From JBDUCV01 sp040003255 (GTDB lineage: Bacteria; Actinomycetota; Actinomycetes; Mycobacteriales; Jatrophihabitantaceae), in contig JBDUCV010000034.1 of the NCBI GenBank assembly GCA_040003255.1, positions 1 through 25,669 on the forward strand: a DNA stretch of 25,669 nucleotides, given 5' to 3'. The notes under the pieces are model-generated. The model saw only the letters and a program-made list of their open reading frames with translations, was not told the origin of the DNA and did no database searches. Below are positions 1-7,383 of the stretch, in pieces. Position numbers and translations under genes: made by a program. The first letter of the stretch is position 1; every line of letters begins with the position of its first letter.

Positions 1-55
1 GGGAGGTCTCGGCTTCGCCGCCAGCGTCGGTGTCGCGGGAGGTCTCGGCTTCGCC
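1..55 (-). repeat. In-frame 36-bp tandem repeat in the E2 linker
   Basis: The 19-bp string beginning gggaggtctcggcttcg occurs at 1-19 and again at 37-55, a 36-bp period that keeps the reading frame. It encodes two copies of GGEAETS separated by RDTDA. The window edge cuts the array, so copy number is unknown. Such flexible acidic/Ala-rich linkers between lipoyl domains are common in E2 proteins. Confidence 0.8.
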
Positions 56-322
56 ACCGTCTGTCTCCGCCGCCCCGCTGTCACCTTCGTCGCCGATCAC
101 CGCCAGCTCCACGCCGATGTCGACGGTCTCGTCCTCGCGCACTTTGATCGAGGTGAGTACTCCCGAGGCGGGGGAGGGCACCTCGGTGTCGACCTTGTCA
201 GTCGACACTTCCAGCAACGGCTCGTCGGCGTCGACGTGGTCGCCCTCGTTCTTCAGCCAGCGGGTCACAGTGCCTTCGGTGACGCTTTCACCGAGGCGGG
301 GCATGGTCACGGAGACCGGCAT
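1..322 (-). CDS. sucB: 2-oxoacid dehydrogenase E2 (dihydrolipoyl acyltransferase), N-terminal lipoyl domain, partial
   Basis: Only the first 107 codons are in the window; the rest runs off the left edge. The protein begins MPVSVTMPRLGESVTEG and carries a complete biotinyl/lipoyl domain. The lipoyl-accepting lysine is K43 in the motif STDKVDTEVPSP. Residues after about 82 form an acidic Ala/Glu/Thr linker that starts to repeat a 12-residue unit (GGEAETSRDTDA) at the cut edge. E2 proteins swing the lipoyl arm between E1, E2 and E3 in 2-oxoglutarate or pyruvate dehydrogenase. Which complex this serves cannot be read from the lipoyl domain; the sucB name follows actinobacterial synteny. The start is ATG with AAGGAG about 10 nt upstream. 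It lies 34 bp downstream of lpdA on the same strand, so E3 and E2 are probably co-transcribed. Confidence 0.93.
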   Translation of the reverse strand, partial: MPVSVTMPRLGESVTEGTVTRWLKNEGDHVDADEPLLEVSTDKVDTEVPSPASGVLTSIKVREDETVDIGVELAVIGDEGDSGAAETDGGEAETSRDTDAGGEAETS

Positions 323-356
323 GGTCTAACGACTCCTTAGCTGGGCGGACGTGGCG

Positions 357-1736
357 TCAGTCGTGCACGTGCAGAGGCTTGCCGGCCATCAGCAGGTGTG
401 CTTCGCCGATCGCCTCGGATTGTGTCGGGTGCGGGTGGATCAGCTGCGCAACCTCGCTGGGCAGCGCCTCCCAGTTGTAGATCAACTGTGCTTCGGCAAT
501 CAGTTCCCCGACGCGCTCGCCAACGATGTGGACGCCCAGCACCGGGCCGTCGATCTGGGCGACCAGCTTTACCGCGCCTTTGGCGTTGAGTATCGCGCTG
601 CGTCCGTTGCCAGACAGGTCGTACGTTACCGTCTTGATCTTGTCGGCACCGACCTTCTCGGCTGCCTGCGCCTCGGTCAGCCCGACCGAGGCGACCTCCG
701 GCGCCGAGTACGTGATCCGCGGCACGCCGGCGTAGTCGATCGGCACGGCGGGTAGGCCCGCGGCGTGCTCGGCCACCATGATTCCCTCGGCAAAACCGAC
801 GTGCGCCAGCTGCAGGGTAGGGATCAGGTCACCGACCGCGTAAACGCCCTCAACGCTTGTTCGGCAGTACTCGTCGACGACGACGAAGGCACGGTCGAGG
901 GTGATGCCCTGCTCCTCATAGCCCAGCCCCGCCGAGACCGGCCCGCGTCCAACGGCGACCAGCAAGAGCTCAGCTTCGAGCGTGTCACCGCCTTCGAGGT
1001 GGACCCGGACGCCGTTGTCGGTGTGCTCGACGCGCTCGAACCGGGCGCCGAGCTTGAAGTCGATTTTCCGTTTGCGGAATGCCCGCTCGAGCAGCTTGGA
1101 GTTGGCCTCATCCTCGAGCGGGACGAGGTGGGGCAGCGCCTCGACGATGGTCACGTCGGCACCGAAGGATTTCCAGGCGCTGGCGAACTCGACGCCGATG
1201 ACGCCGCCGCCGAGCACAATCGCCGACGCGGGGACATGGTCGAGTTGGAGCGCGTGCTCGCTCGCGATCACCCGTTGCCCGTCCAGGTCGAGGCCCGGCA
1301 GCGTGCGCGAATAAGACCCCGTCGCCAAGACGACGTTCCCGCCGGTGTACGTGTCGCCGTTGACCGCCACCGTCTTCGGCCCGGTCAGCCGGCCCTCGCC
1401 CTCGACGATCTGGATGCCCCGGCTCTTGACCAGGCCGACCAGGCCCTTGTGGTTCTTGCTGACGACGCCGTCCTTGTATTTATGGACGCCGGCCATGTCG
1501 ATGCCCTCAAACGTGGCGTTGACGCCGAACTGCGCGCTCTCACGGGCCTGGTCGGCGATCTCGCCAGCGTGCAGCAGCGCTTTGGTCGGAATGCAACCCC
1601 GGTGCAGGCAGGTGCCGCCCACCTTGTCCTTCTCAATGAGCACGACGGACTTGCCGAGTTCTGCGGCACGCAGCGCAGCGGCGTAGCCGCCGCTACCGGC
1701 GCCGAGGATCACGAGATCGGCTGTGTTGTCTGCCAC
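357..1736 (-). CDS. lpdA: Dihydrolipoamide dehydrogenase (E3)
   Basis: This 459-residue flavoprotein reoxidises the dihydrolipoyl groups of E2 with NAD+. Visible landmarks are an N-terminal FAD-binding glycine motif (GAGSGGYAAALRAAELG, about 12-28), the redox disulfide C43/C48 in GGTCLHRGCIPTK, a second nucleotide-binding motif (VLGGGVIGVEFAS, about 174-187), and the C-terminal HPHPTQSE. In that last motif H436 and E441 match the active-site His-Glu pair. Length is normal for the family. The start is GTG at 1736 with AGGAG 6 nt upstream. It precedes sucB on the same strand by 34 bp, fitting an E3-E2 operon. Mycothione reductase and mercuric reductase are relatives, but the lipoyl-E2 neighbour and this C-terminal motif favour lipoamide dehydrogenase. 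Confidence 0.96.
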   Translation of the reverse strand: MADNTADLVILGAGSGGYAAALRAAELGKSVVLIEKDKVGGTCLHRGCIPTKALLHAGEIADQARESAQFGVNATFEGIDMAGVHKYKDGVVSKNHKGLVGLVKSRGIQIVEGEGRLTGPKTVAVNGDTYTGGNVVLATGSYSRTLPGLDLDGQRVIASEHALQLDHVPASAIVLGGGVIGVEFASAWKSFGADVTIVEALPHLVPLEDEANSKLLERAFRKRKIDFKLGARFERVEHTDNGVRVHLEGGDTLEAELLLVAVGRGPVSAGLGYEEQGITLDRAFVVVDEYCRTSVEGVYAVGDLIPTLQLAHVGFAEGIMVAEHAAGLPAVPIDYAGVPRITYSAPEVASVGLTEAQAAEKVGADKIKTVTYDLSGNGRSAILNAKGAVKLVAQIDGPVLGVHIVGERVGELIAEAQLIYNWEALPSEVAQLIHPHPTQSEAIGEAHLLMAGKPLHVHD

Positions 1737-1899
1737 GGTGTTCTCCTGCGCTCAGCTCGAGAGAGGGTGGGATTTCGTCTCTGTCATCCTGCATCTTGGC
1801 ACTTGGCCAGGCAGGGGAACACCGAAGGGTGACCGGTTCTGCCAGGTTGCAGTGAGATCATGGACGGCGCGTGCATGGTCTGATCAGAGGGGGAGTCCC

Positions 1900-2250
1900 G
1901 TGGGTTTGTTCCGCCGCACGAAGAACCGCCCTGGGACGATTCGCACGGCCGATGCCGTGGATCTGGCGCACCTTGCCAGCTTCGTGGCCTCGCACGCTGG
2001 GGTCGAGGCATTCATCGAGCCACGCACGGCGGTTACCGAGACCACGGTCGTCCTCGTGGCCGGTAGTGGTGAGTGGACGCGTCGACGTGTGCGTGGAGCC
2101 GACGGCGCGCGGGAGTTCGCCCGCAAGCACGCGATTCCGTTGTACGACGTAGGCGTTGTGGGTTATCCCAAGCGAATGCGCGATTGGACCGCCCGGCGCA
2201 AGGCCGCCGGCGATACCGGCCCGCCCGGCCGGAACGGGCCGTCGCAATGA
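1900..2250 (+). CDS. Conserved hypothetical protein (116 aa)
   Basis: I recognise this as a short protein seen beside lpd/pepA in other actinobacteria, but its function is unknown to me. It is basic and soluble, starts MGLFRRTKNR, and has a central stretch with EAFIEPRTAVTETTVVLVA followed by GEWTRRRV. The C-terminal part contains the conserved-looking VGYPKRMRDW. There is no signal peptide or membrane segment. The GTG start at 1900 was chosen because GAGGGGGAG lies 4 nt upstream; reading further upstream in this frame gives unlikely sequence overlapping the lpdA leader. Its TGA stop overlaps the ATG of the next gene (ATGA), so the two are probably translationally coupled. It diverges from lpdA across 163 bp. 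Confidence 0.82.
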   Translation: MGLFRRTKNRPGTIRTADAVDLAHLASFVASHAGVEAFIEPRTAVTETTVVLVAGSGEWTRRRVRGADGAREFARKHAIPLYDVGVVGYPKRMRDWTARRKAAGDTGPPGRNGPSQ

Positions 2251-2822
2251 CCACCACTGGCCGCGATGCCGACGATCCGCGCGATCTGCCCGAGGGGTTG
2301 CCGTCCGGCTCGCCCGCCGACACCGTCCGGGCGACGCGCGCTGCGGAACCGCCGGCCCACGAGAAGCTGCCGCTCCCGCGTTGGTTGGGGCCGCTGGCGG
2401 CGCTCTGTGTCGTCGGGCTTGTGCCGTGGATCGTTTACCTGGCGCTCAACCTGCCTCGGCACACCCGCTCGGTGCACTACGACATCGCTTGGGTCGGCTA
2501 CGACCTGACCATGTGCGCGGTGCTTGCCGCGCTGGCTTTCGCGGCCATTCGGCGGCGCACGGCCACCGCTCCCCTTGCCGCGGTTGCCGCCACGATGCTT
2601 CTGGTCGACGCCTGGTTTGACGTCGTCACCACGTCCGATCCGCGGCTGCTGAGCTGGTCTGTCGCCTCGGCGGTGGTGTTGGAACTGCCGTTGGCCGCGA
2701 TTTGTATCTGGGCTGCGGTCAACGGCGAACGTGTCCGTGGCCGGGCCTATCGCCGATTGTGGCAGCGGGCTGAGCACGCGGCAGCCGTCGCCGAATCGCA
2801 TGACCGTCCGGTGCCCCGCTAA
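2247..2822 (+). CDS. Conserved membrane protein of unknown function (191 aa)
   Basis: The first 45 residues are polar and disordered-looking. Four predicted membrane helices follow at about 46-68, 80-101, 108-127 and 136-158, then a basic tail with GERVRGRAYRRLWQR. Two acidic residues sit in helix 3 (VDAWFDVV, around 120-127), which is unusual inside a hydrophobic segment and could mark a functional site. I do not recognise the family. The start ATG overlaps the upstream stop by 4 bp (ATGA), indicating coupling with the 116-residue gene. Its TAA stop overlaps by 3 bp, head-on, the TAG stop of the leucyl aminopeptidase gene on the other strand. Confidence 0.8.
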   Translation: MTTTGRDADDPRDLPEGLPSGSPADTVRATRAAEPPAHEKLPLPRWLGPLAALCVVGLVPWIVYLALNLPRHTRSVHYDIAWVGYDLTMCAVLAALAFAAIRRRTATAPLAAVAATMLLVDAWFDVVTTSDPRLLSWSVASAVVLELPLAAICIWAAVNGERVRGRAYRRLWQRAEHAAAVAESHDRPVPR

Positions 2823-4294
2823 CCGACTTCCGCGAGATCCTCGACGGCGGCGATCAGCGTGCGCACGACGGCGCCCGTTGCTCCCTTCGGGGTGTATCCA
2901 TGTGCCGCTCCGGGGTTGTACGCAGGGCCGGCGATGTCGAGGTGCACCCAAGGCAGGCCATCCGGCACGAAGTCACCGAGGAACACCCCGGCTACCAACA
3001 TCTGCGCCCATCGCTCGCTCGGCGCATTGATCAGATCCGCGATCGGCGAATCCAGCGCGGTCCGCAGCTCGTCGGGCAGCGGCATCGCCCACACGTGCTC
3101 CCCGGTGGCGTTCCCGGCGGCGACGACCCGGTCGCGCAGGGCCGGATCGCCCATCGCTGCGATGACCCGTAGTCCCAGCGCCACGACCTGCCCGCCGGTA
3201 AGGGTCGAGGTCTCGATCAGGTAGTCGGGGCGGTCCTCCACGGCCCGCACAATCGCGTCGGCAAGCACGACCCGTCCTTCGGCGTCGGTGTTCGTGATCT
3301 CCACGGTGCGCCCACCACGCAGGGTCAGCACGTCCGAGGGCCGGTAAGCGGTGCCCGACATGAGATTCTCGGCGATCGGGACGGTGGCGATCACCTCGAC
3401 TGGGACCTGCAACCCGGCAAGCGCCGCCATTGAGGCGATGACCGCCGCGGCGCCGCCCATGTCAGATTTCATGTGCGCCATGCCGGGACCTGGTTTGAGG
3501 TTGTAGCCGCCGCTGTCGAAGGTGATGCCCTTACCGATCAGCGCCACCCGGCCGCGCGGCCTGGCAGGGCGGTAGGTCAGCCGGACAAGACGGGGCGGAC
3601 GGGCCGAGCCGGCGCCCACCCCGACGATCCCTCCGTAGCCGCCGCGGGTCAGGTCTTTCTCATCGAGCACCTCGACGTCGATCCCGGCTGCGTTAGCAAC
3701 CTCGGTGGCGCGCCGGGCAAGAGCGGCGGGGTACATGTCGTTCGGAGGGGTATTCACCAGGTCGCGGGTAAGCGAGACGGCCTGGCCGACGACCTGCGCG
3801 CGGCGCAGTCCGGCCCGGGCGTGCGCGTCACGCGGACGGCTGACGCCGATCGACACTCGACGCGCGGCTGGCGGTACTGCGGTGGACTTGTAGCTGCTGA
3901 ATGCATAGGAGCCGAACAGTGCTCCCTCGGCGGCCGCGCTCGCAGCGTCGCCGATGGCGGTACGTACCCGGGCAGTGCCGCCGAGGGCGCGCATCGCCGC
4001 GCCGACCGCCCCCCGCACTACCTCGTCGTCGAGGACGCCGTTCGCCGGTCCTACGCCGCTAGCCACGACGAGGGGGAACGGGGCGAGTCCGAGGGTTGGG
4101 ATTTTGGTCACCTCGTCGAGCTTGCCGGTGGCGCCTGCGGTCGTCAGGGCCGCGGTGAGTCGTCCGCCCAGAACCGCGTCGACGGGTTCTGCGCCAGCGG
4201 CAAGTACCGGGCCATTGTCGGAGGAATGCACGCCGATGACGACGGCCTCGTCGCCGAATGCCGCAGCGGCATCGACCAGAGAGATCTTGGGCAT
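2819..4294 (-). CDS. pepA: Leucyl aminopeptidase (M17 family)
   Basis: This 491-residue M17 aminopeptidase removes N-terminal residues from cytosolic peptides using two divalent metals. The metal and catalytic residues are all visible: K255 and D260 in GKGITFDSGG, K267 in NLKP, D278 in MKSDMGGAAAV, and D337, E339 and R341 in the family signature NTDAEGRVVL. An N-terminal non-catalytic domain occupies roughly residues 1-160. The start is the ATG at 4294 (MPKISLVD). A longer frame continues upstream to 4525, but that part lies antisense to gcvT and is not protein-like. A -10-like TACGAT lies 7 nt before the ATG, suggesting a leaderless mRNA. It diverges from gcvT across only 36 bp. Mycobacterial PepB is the nearest family member I know. 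Confidence 0.95.
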   Translation of the reverse strand: MPKISLVDAAAAFGDEAVVIGVHSSDNGPVLAAGAEPVDAVLGGRLTAALTTAGATGKLDEVTKIPTLGLAPFPLVVASGVGPANGVLDDEVVRGAVGAAMRALGGTARVRTAIGDAASAAAEGALFGSYAFSSYKSTAVPPAARRVSIGVSRPRDAHARAGLRRAQVVGQAVSLTRDLVNTPPNDMYPAALARRATEVANAAGIDVEVLDEKDLTRGGYGGIVGVGAGSARPPRLVRLTYRPARPRGRVALIGKGITFDSGGYNLKPGPGMAHMKSDMGGAAAVIASMAALAGLQVPVEVIATVPIAENLMSGTAYRPSDVLTLRGGRTVEITNTDAEGRVVLADAIVRAVEDRPDYLIETSTLTGGQVVALGLRVIAAMGDPALRDRVVAAGNATGEHVWAMPLPDELRTALDSPIADLINAPSERWAQMLVAGVFLGDFVPDGLPWVHLDIAGPAYNPGAAHGYTPKGATGAVVRTLIAAVEDLAEVG

Positions 4295-4301
4295 GCGGGG
4301 G

Positions 4302-4307
4302 ATCGTA
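4302..4307 (-). promoter_or_regulatory. -10 element for leaderless pepA
   Basis: On the minus strand TACGAT is followed by seven bases and then the pepA ATG at 4294. This fits the TANNNT -10 of actinobacterial leaderless promoters. No clear -35 is seen. Confidence 0.5.
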
Positions 4308-4317
4308 GAACGGTCGG

Positions 4318-4323
4318 TACGGT
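4318..4323 (+). promoter_or_regulatory. -10 element for leaderless gcvT
   Basis: TACGGT is followed by seven bases and the gcvT ATG at 4331. There is no Shine-Dalgarno. It sits 10 bp from the divergent pepA -10 on the other strand, so RNA polymerases could interfere. Confidence 0.5.
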
Positions 4324-4330
4324 GCTGCGC

Positions 4331-5437
4331 ATGAGCCTGTTGCGGTCGCCGTTGTACGAGCGCCATGTCGATCTGGGCGCAAAGCTGGCCGACTTCGGCG
4401 GCTGGGAGATGCCCATCGAGTACGCAGCGAGCGGTGGTGGGGTGATCAAGGAGCACACCGCGGTCCGCGAACAGGTCGGCATCTTCGATGTCTGCCACCT
4501 CGGCAAGGCCAGCGTTCGCGGCCATGGCGCGCGCGCGTTCGTCAACGCGTGCCTCACCAACGACTTGGACCGCATCCAGCCTGGACAGGCGCAGTACACC
4601 CTGTGTTGCGACGTATCAGGTGGCGTGGTCGACGACCTGATCGCCTACCTCGTGTCTGACGACGAGGTGTTTCTCGTCCCGAACGCGGCGAATACCGCCG
4701 AGGTGGTCCGGCGGCTGGCCGCAGCCGCTCCTGCGGGGATCACGGTCACCGGCCAGCACGTTGCTTTCGGAGTACTTGCGGTGCAGGGACCGCGATCCGC
4801 CGCGGTACTCGAGCGGCTGGGGCTGCCAGCCCAGCTGCCCTACATGGCCTACGCCGACGCCACGTACGACGGGCGACCGGTGCGGATCTGCCGAACCGGT
4901 TACACCGGCGAGCACGGGTATGAGCTGATTCCATCGTGGGCGGACACGGTTGGCCTCTGGGACGCGCTGACCGACGTCATCCGGGAGTTCGGCGGGAGGC
5001 CAGCGGGGTTAGGCGCGCGCGACACGTTGCGAACCGAGATGGGTTATCCGCTGCATGGCCAGGACCTGTCGCTGTCGATCTCGCCGTTGCAGGCCAGGGC
5101 CGGGTGGGCGGTCGGTTGGAAGAAGGACGCATTCTGGGGCCGCGAGGCATTGCTCGCCGAGAAGGCCGCCGGAGCGACCCGGCTCTTGTGGGGACTCAAG
5201 GCTCTCGACCGCGGCATCCCGCGGGCCCATATGCCGGTTCTCAGCGCGGACGGTGGCACCGTCGGCGAAGTCACCAGCGGCACCTTTTCCCCCTCGCTGA
5301 AGAATGGCATCGGGCTGGCGCTGATCGACGCCAGGTCCGGGATCACCGAGGGTGACGAGGTGTCGGTGGACGTGCGCGGCCGGCCCTCGCCGGTGCGTGT
5401 AGTCAAGCCGCCGTTCGTCGAATCACATGCCCGGTGA
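4331..5437 (+). CDS. gcvT: Glycine cleavage system T protein (aminomethyltransferase)
   Basis: The T protein transfers the methylene group from the aminomethyl-lipoyl H protein to tetrahydrofolate and releases ammonia. The 368-residue product begins MSLLRSPLYERHVDLGAKLADFGGW, a classic T-protein start. It continues with FDVCHLGKASVRG, the Asp pair at 101-102 in GGVVDDLI that matches the catalytic aspartate, the folate-domain motif GARDTLRTEMGYPLHGQDL, and the C-terminal barrel (EVTSGTFSPSLKNGIGLALI). Cys55 stands where most family members have Ser in FDVSH. The ATG at 4331 fits both the family start and a leaderless promoter; an in-frame GTG at 4322 is a weaker option. No gcvP or gcvH is nearby. 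The last 15 bp overlap, tail to tail, the end of cobT. Confidence 0.95.
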   Translation: MSLLRSPLYERHVDLGAKLADFGGWEMPIEYAASGGGVIKEHTAVREQVGIFDVCHLGKASVRGHGARAFVNACLTNDLDRIQPGQAQYTLCCDVSGGVVDDLIAYLVSDDEVFLVPNAANTAEVVRRLAAAAPAGITVTGQHVAFGVLAVQGPRSAAVLERLGLPAQLPYMAYADATYDGRPVRICRTGYTGEHGYELIPSWADTVGLWDALTDVIREFGGRPAGLGARDTLRTEMGYPLHGQDLSLSISPLQARAGWAVGWKKDAFWGREALLAEKAAGATRLLWGLKALDRGIPRAHMPVLSADGGTVGEVTSGTFSPSLKNGIGLALIDARSGITEGDEVSVDVRGRPSPVRVVKPPFVESHAR

Positions 5438-6511
5438 GCCGTCGTTAACGCCGGCCTCCTCGAAGGTCGCCATCTCGGCCAGGGTGCGGACGGCGGCCCG
5501 CAGCACGAGCAGCGCCACGAGCGCACCGGAGCCCTCTCCGAGGCTGATCTGCAGGTCAAGGATCGGCTCGAGACCGAGCTGGGTTAGCGCGATCGCGTGA
5601 GCGGGTTCGGGTGACACCTGCCCGGCCTGCCACCACCGCATCGCGCGAGGCGCCTCCTCGTGCACGACGACTGCGGCGGCGCTCACCACCAGGCCGTCCA
5701 GTAGCACCGGGGTCCGGCGAGCAGCGGCCCGCAGCAGGAAGCCGGCCATCGCGGCCAGATCCGCGCCGCCTGCGACGGTCAACAGCTGCATCGGATCGGC
5801 CCGATGCGGCCACGCTCGCAGCCGGGCGTCACGCACTGCGGTTGCCTTTCGCATCCAACGGTCGTCATCGATAGTTGTGTCCCGGCCGACGACCTTGATC
5901 GGCTCGGTGTTGGTCAGGACCGAGATCAGCACCGCGGCGGGTGTGGTGTTGGCGATGCCTATGGCACCGACGACGAGCAGGTCCGCACCGGCGTCGATTT
6001 CCTCGTCGGCGATCGCGATGCCCGCGGCGACGGCGGCGCGGCCTTCATCCGCTGACAGCGCGTCCTCGCGGTCGATGCGTCCGCTGGTGCGGCGGATCTT
6101 GTGCCCAGAGATCGCGGACGGGGTGTTGGCATCGACCGCGAGGTCGACTACCCGGACGGTGGCGCCGGCGAGCTCGGCAAGGGAATTGACGGCCGCGCCG
6201 CCGTTGACGACGTTGGCCACCATCTGCGCGGTTACCCCGACTGGGTACGCCGACATCCCGGCCGCTGCGATGCCGTGATCGCCAGCGAACACGATTACCC
6301 GAGGCCGCACGAAATCATCCGGCGGACACTGTCCCTGCACCCCGCTCACCCAAACGCTCAGTGCCTCGAGTTTGCCGAGCGAACCGGCCGGCTTGATCAG
6401 GGCCCGGTGGCGCTCTCGGGCCTGCCGCTCGGCGTCGTGGTCGGGCCACTCGATGTCGGCGGCGACAGAGCTGAGGTCCGGCGTAGGCGCTGGCTGGGAC
6501 ACGGCGTTCAT
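5423..6511 (-). CDS. cobT: Nicotinate-nucleotide--dimethylbenzimidazole phosphoribosyltransferase
   Basis: CobT makes alpha-ribazole phosphate from nicotinate mononucleotide and 5,6-dimethylbenzimidazole for the lower ligand of cobalamin. Visible motifs are ERHRALIKPAGSLGKLE near the N terminus, VFAGDHGIAAAGMSAYP, GAIGIANTTPAA, and GEGSGALVAL near the C terminus, which holds the catalytic glutamate (E326 from this start). The start is uncertain. ATG at 6511 gives 362 residues, close to the usual 355-361, and leaves 33 bp before the divergent gene. An in-frame ATG at 6541 gives 372 residues but lies 3 bp from the neighbour's ATG. Neither has a good ribosome site. Other cobamide genes are absent from the window, so it may serve synthesis or lower-ligand remodelling. 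Confidence 0.92.
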   Translation of the reverse strand: MNAVSQPAPTPDLSSVAADIEWPDHDAERQARERHRALIKPAGSLGKLEALSVWVSGVQGQCPPDDFVRPRVIVFAGDHGIAAAGMSAYPVGVTAQMVANVVNGGAAVNSLAELAGATVRVVDLAVDANTPSAISGHKIRRTSGRIDREDALSADEGRAAVAAGIAIADEEIDAGADLLVVGAIGIANTTPAAVLISVLTNTEPIKVVGRDTTIDDDRWMRKATAVRDARLRAWPHRADPMQLLTVAGGADLAAMAGFLLRAAARRTPVLLDGLVVSAAAVVVHEEAPRAMRWWQAGQVSPEPAHAIALTQLGLEPILDLQISLGEGSGALVALLVLRAAVRTLAEMATFEEAGVNDGSPGM

Positions 6512-6532
6512 CTTGCCGGTCGGGGTGCGGTC

Positions 6533-6538
6533 TACGTT
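6533..6538 (+). promoter_or_regulatory. -10 element for leaderless peroxiredoxin gene
   Basis: TACGTT is followed by six bases and the ATG at 6545, with no Shine-Dalgarno. The element lies inside the longer version of cobT, on the opposite strand. Confidence 0.4.
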
Positions 6539-6544
6539 CATGGC

Positions 6545-7126
6545 ATGGCTGGCACGTACACCGAGCTACCCGCAGGCCTGCCCGTTCCCGCGGACGACGG
6601 GGCGGCCGGCCATCTGCCCGGCGCCGCCCTTCCTGACCTCACATTCGCGTCCACGTCGGGCGATGTCGTGCGGTTGTCGTCGATCGGTGCCCCTCGCGCG
6701 GTGCTCTACGTCTACCCGATGACCGGGCGCCCCGGTGTGTCCTTACCCGAAGGCTGGGACGAGATTCCGGGCGCGCGCGGCTGCACCCCAGAGGCATGCT
6801 CGTTCCGCGACCACCATGCCGAGCTGGCCCGCGTCGGAGCCGAGGTGTTCGGCCTGTCGAGTCAGTCCGCCGACGAGCAGGCCGAGGCGGCGCACCGGCT
6901 CGAGCTGCCGTTCTTGCTGCTCTCCGATCCGGGTCTCACGCTGGCGGCGGCGCTGCGTTTGCCGACGTTCGACGTCGAGGGTTCAACGCGCTACCGGCGG
7001 CTGACGATGATCGTGCGTGGCGGCCGGATCGAGCGGGTGTTCTACCCGGTATTTCCACCGGATCGCCACGCCAGCGAGGCCTTGAACTGGCTGGTTGCCG
7101 TGGCGGAAGCGGAGACCCGATCGTGA
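6545..7126 (+). CDS. Peroxiredoxin, BCP/PrxQ-like (AhpC/TSA fold)
   Basis: A 193-residue cytosolic thiol peroxidase expected to reduce hydrogen peroxide or organic peroxides. The thioredoxin-fold start (LPGAALPDLTFAS, about 24-36, then RAVLYVYPMTGRPG) leads to GCTPEACSFRD. C80 is the likely peroxidatic cysteine and C85 the resolving one, the five-residue spacing typical of BCP/PrxQ enzymes. An extra stretch of about 15 residues (PGVSLPEGWDEIPGARG) sits just before the active site compared with Escherichia coli BCP. The next block, GLSSQSADEQAEAA, is typical of the family. The ATG at 6545 is used because a -10-like hexamer lies 6 nt upstream. The TGA overlaps the GTG of the following small gene, so the two are coupled. 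Confidence 0.87.
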   Translation: MAGTYTELPAGLPVPADDGAAGHLPGAALPDLTFASTSGDVVRLSSIGAPRAVLYVYPMTGRPGVSLPEGWDEIPGARGCTPEACSFRDHHAELARVGAEVFGLSSQSADEQAEAAHRLELPFLLLSDPGLTLAAALRLPTFDVEGSTRYRRLTMIVRGGRIERVFYPVFPPDRHASEALNWLVAVAEAETRS

Positions 7127-7323
7127 GCTGGGTATGGCGCCTCGAGGACTCCGACGGGGCGACCTTGAGCACACCGTCGTCGCCCTCGCATGCAAGCCAG
7201 TCCGATGCTGAGAGCTGGCTGGGCGAGAGCTGGCGTGAGTTAGCCGAGTCCGGCGTGGCACAGGTCAGCCTGCTCACCGACGGCGAGCTGGTCTACGGGC
7301 CGATGTCGTTGTCGGAGTCCTGA
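7123..7323 (+). CDS. Small conserved hypothetical protein (66 aa)
   Basis: A 66-residue acidic, Ser-rich protein starting MSWVWRLEDSDG and ending DGELVYGPMSLSES. No membrane segment, cysteine or known motif is visible. The middle (SDAESWLGESWRELAESG) looks helical and the end (VAQVSLLTDGELVYGP) looks like a beta hairpin, suggesting a small alpha/beta fold. The GTG start overlaps the peroxiredoxin stop by 4 bp (GTGA), so its translation depends on that gene. I recognise similar short proteins in actinobacteria but know no function. Lack of cysteine argues against a redoxin partner that exchanges disulfides. Confidence 0.72.
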   Translation: MSWVWRLEDSDGATLSTPSSPSHASQSDAESWLGESWRELAESGVAQVSLLTDGELVYGPMSLSES

Positions 7324-7347
7324 CCGGGACGCCGTCGCGGGGGGCAG

Positions 7348-7368
7348 CCCGCCACCGGTGGGTGCGGG
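7348..7368. terminator. Possible bidirectional hairpin between convergent genes
   Basis: CCCGC (7348-7352) can pair with GCGGG (7364-7368); the region also contains the perfect palindrome CCACCGGTGG (7352-7361). It lies in the 60-bp gap between the converging 66-residue gene and the DUF3043 gene. There is no T tract, so the call rests on position. Confidence 0.3.
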
Positions 7369-7383
7369 AGTGATCGGCTGCGG

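Noticed and set aside
765..1832. Long open frame (355 codons) on the plus strand opposite lpdA
   Set aside because: It is the complement of a well-supported dihydrolipoamide dehydrogenase; high GC leaves the reverse frames open. The translation has no recognisable motif.
3473..4330. In-frame extension upstream of gcvT
   Set aside because: It lies antisense to pepA and lacks family similarity; the T-protein homology begins at 4331.
7352..7361. CCACCGGTGG as a regulator operator
   Set aside because: It lies between converging gene ends, where no promoter is expected; a terminator or chance palindrome is simpler.
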